From DATILI01 sp035476635 (lineage in GTDB: Bacteria; Pseudomonadota; Gammaproteobacteria; Burkholderiales; Burkholderiaceae_C), in assembly GCA_035476635.1 (NCBI GenBank), contig DATILI010000062.1, forward strand, positions 1 through 9,103: 9,103 nt of DNA, in the 5' to 3' direction. The notes beneath the pieces are model-generated. The model saw only the letters and a list, made by a program, of their open reading frames with translations. It was not told the DNA's origin and did no database searches. Positions 6,845 through 9,103 of this stretch are shown here, piece by piece. Position numbers and translations under genes: made by a program. The first letter of the stretch is position 1, and each line of letters begins with the position of its first letter.

Positions 6845-6912
6845 ATACTCACAGGTTATTCACAATTTTTGTGGATGAGTTTCTGGACAACTTGTGGGCG
6901 ATCTGTGGATCA
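6845..6912. promoter_or_regulatory. Cluster of DnaA-box-like nonamers
   Basis: Six CACA-type nonamers lie in a row. On the plus strand are 6845-6853 ATACTCACA and 6856-6864 TTATTCACA. On the minus strand are 6870-6878 TCATCCACA, 6882-6890 TTGTCCAGA, 6893-6901 TCGCCCACA and 6904-6912 TGATCCACA. Against TTATCCACA the strict mismatches are 3, 1, 1, 2, 3 and 1; the second fits the relaxed TTWTNCACA exactly. Starts are spaced 11, 14, 12, 11 and 11 bases, close to one helical turn. An AT-rich stretch follows at 6961-7110. The arrangement resembles a DnaA-binding locus; binding itself is inferred. Confidence 0.5.
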
Positions 6913-7057
6913 GCGGTGGACTATCCGAAACCTTCCCGCATGGTGGATTCAGGTCGGATCAATATATCCAAAACAGTTGGTTGGCCCCTCAATTCTATCC
7001 AAATTTGTAGCTAACCAAAATAAAAGTTAGCGTTTACAAACATTTCAATGGCTGGCG

Positions 7058-7107
7058 CAACGCTTGGAAATATTTTTCCAGCTTTATTTTTTGATGCGCA
7101 AGCGTTG
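7058..7107. repeat. Nested inverted repeats next to the mucD terminator
   Basis: The outer arms are CAACGCTTG (7058-7066) and CAAGCGTTG (7099-7107), a perfect nine-base inverted repeat. An inner palindrome, TGGAAA (7065-7070) and TTTCCA (7075-7080) around TATT, overlaps the left outer arm by two bases, so the two stems largely exclude each other. The right arm abuts the A-run of the terminator. The role is unknown: it could be a protein-binding site, or the folded 3' region of read-through transcripts. Confidence 0.55.
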
Positions 7108-7145
7108 AAAAAAAGCCCCAAAACCCGTGTTCGGGCCGGGGCTTT
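7108..7145 (-). terminator. Intrinsic terminator of mucD
   Basis: On the minus strand AAAGCCCC (7138-7145) pairs with GGGGCTTT (7112-7119), with an inner CCCG/CGGG pairing between them, and the stem runs into a T-tract (7108-7114). It lies 27 bases after the mucD stop and is oriented to end the rseB-mucD transcript. The plus strand has no T-run, so it is one-directional. Confidence 0.92.
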
Positions 7146-7172
7146 GAGCACGCCGGAGATGCGCTTGAGCGT

Positions 7173-8654
7173 TTAGCGTGCTTGGGGCCGGATCAATGCG
7201 TACTGGGCCCACTCGCCACGGCGAAACAGCACATTGACCGGTTTGCTTCGGTCCATCTTGGCCACAGCTGCTTCAAACTCCTTGACGCTTGCGATCTCGG
7301 TATTTGCGATGGCGACAATCACGTCGCCCTCGCGCAAGCCTGCACGCGCCGCGCCTTCGCTAGCTATGTCGACCCTGACGCCGCCCTTGACCTTGAACTC
7401 CTTCTTCTGCGCATCGTTCAATTCGCTGACGGAAAGGCCGAGCGACTGCCCCACGGCGGAAGCCTTGGGCTTTTCGTCTTTCTCGGCCACCTTGCGGGCC
7501 GGCTTCTCAGGCTCCAGTTCAGTGATCGTGACGCTCAAGTCCTTCGAGCCACCGCCGGGACGCAGCACCGTCACAGAACTCTTGGTCCCGGGCTTGATGT
7601 TCCCCACCATGCGAGGCAGATCGGTATGCTTCTCGATGACCTTGCCATCGAACTTGGTGATGATGTCGCCGCCCTGCACGCCCGCCTTGTCGGCCGGCGA
7701 ACCCGCCTCGACCGCGCTCACAAACGCACCTTGCGGTTTGCCCATGCCAATGGACTCCGCCACATCCTTGGTCACGATACCGATCTGAACACCGATGCGC
7801 CCTCGGGTCACAGCTCCGGTGGAGCGCAATTGCTCGCTGATGCGCAGCGCCTCGTCCATTGGAATGGCGAAGGAGATGCCCATGTAGCCGCCCGAGCGCG
7901 AGTAAATCTGGCTGTTGATGCCGACCACTTCGCCGCGCATGTTGATCAGCGGCCCGCCCGAATTGCCCGGGTTGATCGCCACGTCTGTCTGGATGAGCGG
8001 CAGGTAATCGCCAGTGTCGCGCTGCTTGGCGCTCACGATGCCGGCGGTCACGGTGTTTTCAAGCCCGAAGGGCGAGCCGATCGCCATGACCCATTCACCG
8101 ACCTTGAGACGATTCATATCGCCAATCACCTTCACGGCCGCCAGGCCGCTGGCCTCGATCTTGACCACCGCCACATCGGTGCGCTTGTCCGCACCGATGA
8201 TCCTGGCCTTGAACTCTCGCTTGTCGGTCAGGGTAACCAGTACTTCTTCCGCTCCATCGACCACGTGGGCGTTGGTCATGATGAAGCCATCGCTGGTCAG
8301 GATAAAGCCGGATCCGACGCCACGCGGCTGTTCCTCGTCTTGCGGCTGCGGGCGCTGCGGTCGCGGCCCCTGGCGCGGCGCGTTAGGGGGCAGAGGCAGG
8401 CCAAAACGCCGGAAGAATTCCAGCATTTCTTCCTCGGAGCCACTTCCACTGCGCGCGCGGGAAGTGGCTTTCTCCAGTGTGCGGATGCCGACCACGGAGG
8501 GCCCGACCTGCTCCACCAGGTCCGTGAAATCCGGCAGGTTGCGGCCCTGGGCCATCGCCGGTGCTGCTGGCACCCACGCCAGAGCCACCACCAACGCAAG
8601 TGCGCAGGCCATGCCAGCCGAACGCAGTTTGTTCCAATCAAAACGTCGCATCAT
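7173..8654 (-). CDS. mucD: Periplasmic Do/MucD-type serine endoprotease
   Basis: This HtrA-family protease degrades misfolded envelope proteins in the periplasm and in the MucD lineage restrains the sigma-E/AlgU stress response. The 493-residue product has a signal peptide with an AMA|Q cleavage site near residue 35. The trypsin-like domain carries His130 in TNAHVV, Asp160 in DKRTDVAVVKI and Ser232 in NPGNSGGP, so the catalytic triad is intact. Two PDZ domains follow (about 285-380 and 400-490), separated by a Lys/Glu-rich linker at 381-400. A Pro/Gln/Arg-rich segment (88-112) precedes the protease core where DegP has its LA loop. Length and layout fit MucD/DegQ rather than a single-PDZ DegS. 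GAAGGAAGG lies three bases before the ATG at 8654 and six before a second ATG at 8651, so either may be used. The gene follows rseB after 109 bases and ends at its own terminator. Confidence 0.96.
   Translation of the reverse strand: MMRRFDWNKLRSAGMACALALVVALAWVPAAPAMAQGRNLPDFTDLVEQVGPSVVGIRTLEKATSRARSGSGSEEEMLEFFRRFGLPLPPNAPRQGPRPQRPQPQDEEQPRGVGSGFILTSDGFIMTNAHVVDGAEEVLVTLTDKREFKARIIGADKRTDVAVVKIEASGLAAVKVIGDMNRLKVGEWVMAIGSPFGLENTVTAGIVSAKQRDTGDYLPLIQTDVAINPGNSGGPLINMRGEVVGINSQIYSRSGGYMGISFAIPMDEALRISEQLRSTGAVTRGRIGVQIGIVTKDVAESIGMGKPQGAFVSAVEAGSPADKAGVQGGDIITKFDGKVIEKHTDLPRMVGNIKPGTKSSVTVLRPGGGSKDLSVTITELEPEKPARKVAEKDEKPKASAVGQSLGLSVSELNDAQKKEFKVKGGVRVDIASEGAARAGLREGDVIVAIANTEIASVKEFEAAVAKMDRSKPVNVLFRRGEWAQYALIRPQAR
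8438..8469. repeat. Perfect 10-bp inverted repeat inside mucD
   Basis: AGCCACTTCC (8438-8447) and GGAAGTGGCT (8460-8469) form a perfect inverted repeat around a 12-base alternating GC loop. In the mRNA it would fold into a stable hairpin about 185 bases after the start codon. It encodes the stretch KATSRARSGSGS (residues 62-73), in the variable linker before the protease core. Confidence 0.6.
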
Positions 8655-8657
8655 CGA

Positions 8658-8666
8658 CCTTCCTTC
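8658..8666 (-). promoter_or_regulatory. Ribosome binding site of mucD
   Basis: The purine-rich GAAGGAAGG on the minus strand lies three bases before the ATG at 8654. Its first half is better spaced for 8654 and its second half for 8651, so it cannot separate the two adjacent ATG codons. Confidence 0.7.
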
Positions 8667-8683
8667 ATTTCTCTATGTAAGGC

Positions 8684-8711
8684 TGTGAATCCGGCAGTCC
8701 GATTTGGTTCA
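8684..8711 (-). promoter_or_regulatory. Weak sigma-E-like promoter candidate before mucD
   Basis: On the minus strand TGAACCA (8705-8711) resembles the -35 consensus GGAACTT through its GAAC core. After exactly 15 bases it is followed by TTCACA (8684-8689), which resembles the -10 GTCAAA/GTCTAA at four of six positions. A transcript would begin about 20-25 bases before the mucD ATG, leaving room for the ribosome site. The match is partial and the call is tentative. Confidence 0.3.
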
Positions 8712-8763
8712 GCAATTTGCACCGCCTTCACATTGCGCGGACGCCGGCCACGAAAGTAGGGAC

Positions 8764-9103
8764 TTATTTCTTGCGTTCAAGACTTTGCGCAAATGCCTTG
8801 AGGGTGGACAACGGCACTTCACCCACTGCGGTCAGCCACCAGTCACCCGACTTGTCCGCGAGGCGCTGCGTCAGTGTCTGCGTGGCCCCCATGGCCAGTT
8901 GCAATTCCTGCGTATGACGCTGGCGGTCATAGGCTTCGACAAACAGCGACACCGACGCCAGCCCATCAGAGAAGATCCACTGCATGGTGCTTTCTGGCGG
9001 CGCGCTGCTCGCTGGGCCGCCGGTCGGCGGGCGCTTATAGCAACTCATGGGCTTGAAACCTGCCACCGGGCTCTTCAAAGCCCAGCCCTCGGCTGCCGCG
9101 GTT
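8764..9103 (-). CDS. rseB: Sigma-E regulatory protein RseB/MucB (partial, N-terminus beyond the window)
   Basis: RseB is a periplasmic protein that binds the anti-sigma factor RseA/MucA and protects it from cleavage until lipopolysaccharide or lipid signals release it. Only the last 112 residues are visible; the open frame runs past the window edge, and a TTG at 9078 is not a real start. The C-terminal domain is recognisable in AGFKPMSCYKRP, MQWIFSDGLASVSLFVEAYD, LAMGATQTLTQRL and DWWLTAVGEVPLSTLKAFAQ, ending ERKK. The full protein is usually about 320-360 residues. The adjacent mucD supports the assignment: rpoE, rseA, rseB, mucD is the known order in related bacteria, so rpoE and rseA are expected beyond the right edge. 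Confidence 0.94.
   Translation of the reverse strand, partial: TAAAEGWALKSPVAGFKPMSCYKRPPTGGPASSAPPESTMQWIFSDGLASVSLFVEAYDRQRHTQELQLAMGATQTLTQRLADKSGDWWLTAVGEVPLSTLKAFAQSLERKK

Larger units (their letters stand above)
6655..7172. other. Gene-free island between mucD and lepA
   Basis: This stretch of about 520 bases holds no credible protein gene. From the mucD side it contains an intrinsic terminator (7108-7145), nested inverted repeats (7058-7107), a small hairpin with GCTAAC/GTTAGC arms (7010-7015 and 7026-7031), an AT-rich part (6961-7110, 54 G+C of 150 by hand count, about 36%, against clearly GC-rich genes on both sides), a row of DnaA-box-like nonamers (6845-6912), a possible -10 element and small transcript (6693-6774), and a second intrinsic terminator (6693-6728). 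Both terminators work only in the minus direction, as neither has a T-run on the plus strand. A promoter for the lepA cluster should lie here, but no convincing -35/-10 pair was found. Confidence 0.8.

Noticed and set aside
6667..6852. Minus-strand open frame (61 codons) upstream of lepA
   Set aside because: It reads straight through the intrinsic terminator and ends just before lepA; a protein gene containing its own strong terminator is unlikely.
6679..7014. Plus-strand open frame (111 codons) in the mucD-lepA island
   Set aside because: It runs through the terminator stem and the nonamer row, has no ribosome site or family resemblance, and its composition follows the underlying AT-rich DNA.
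6655..7172. tRNA, riboswitch or CRISPR array in the intergenic island
   Set aside because: No cloverleaf, no conserved riboswitch core that I recognise, and no regularly spaced identical repeats; the repeated nonamers are too short and varied for CRISPR.
7182..8759. Long plus-strand open frame (525 codons) opposite mucD
   Set aside because: It mirrors the full MucD gene and its translation has no family motif; an intact catalytic triad and PDZ domains on the minus strand explain the region.

Overview
The window is a GC-rich stretch of core bacterial chromosome with every recognisable gene on the minus strand. The gene order (rseB-mucD, then lepA-lepB-DUF4845-rnc-era-recO-pdxJ-acpS) and the protein sequences point to a betaproteobacterium of the order Burkholderiales, most likely family Comamonadaceae. 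The family call rests on recalled similarity of the RecO, LepB, RseB and PdxJ sequences, not on a search.

Reading in the direction of transcription (right to left), the window opens with the C-terminal part of rseB, a periplasmic regulator of the sigma-E envelope stress response. After 109 bases comes mucD, a periplasmic Do-type serine protease, which ends at a strong intrinsic terminator. This pair is the tail of an rpoE-rseA-rseB-mucD type stress locus. A weak sigma-E-like promoter sits just before mucD.

Next is a gene-free island of about 520 bases (6655-7172). It holds the mucD terminator, an AT-rich stretch with several inverted repeats, a row of DnaA-box-like nonamers at near 11-bp spacing, and a second strong minus-strand terminator only 38 bases before the lepA start codon. 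This island is the part of the window that the gene annotation does not explain. It may hold a small RNA, an attenuator for the lepA operon, and a DnaA-binding locus.

The rest (6654 down to 1) is one tight eight-gene cluster. LepA (ribosomal GTPase EF-4) overlaps LepB (signal peptidase I) by one base. A small membrane protein of the DUF4845 family follows, then RNase III, Era (16S rRNA/30S maturation GTPase), RecO (recombination mediator), PdxJ (vitamin B6 synthesis) and AcpS (holo-ACP synthase, cut by the left window edge). Four junctions are start/stop overlaps (lepA/lepB, rnc/era, recO/pdxJ, pdxJ/acpS), which suggests translational coupling. The cluster joins translation, protein export, rRNA processing and cofactor attachment. 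I see no mobile element, CRISPR array, tRNA or rRNA, and no new multi-gene system.
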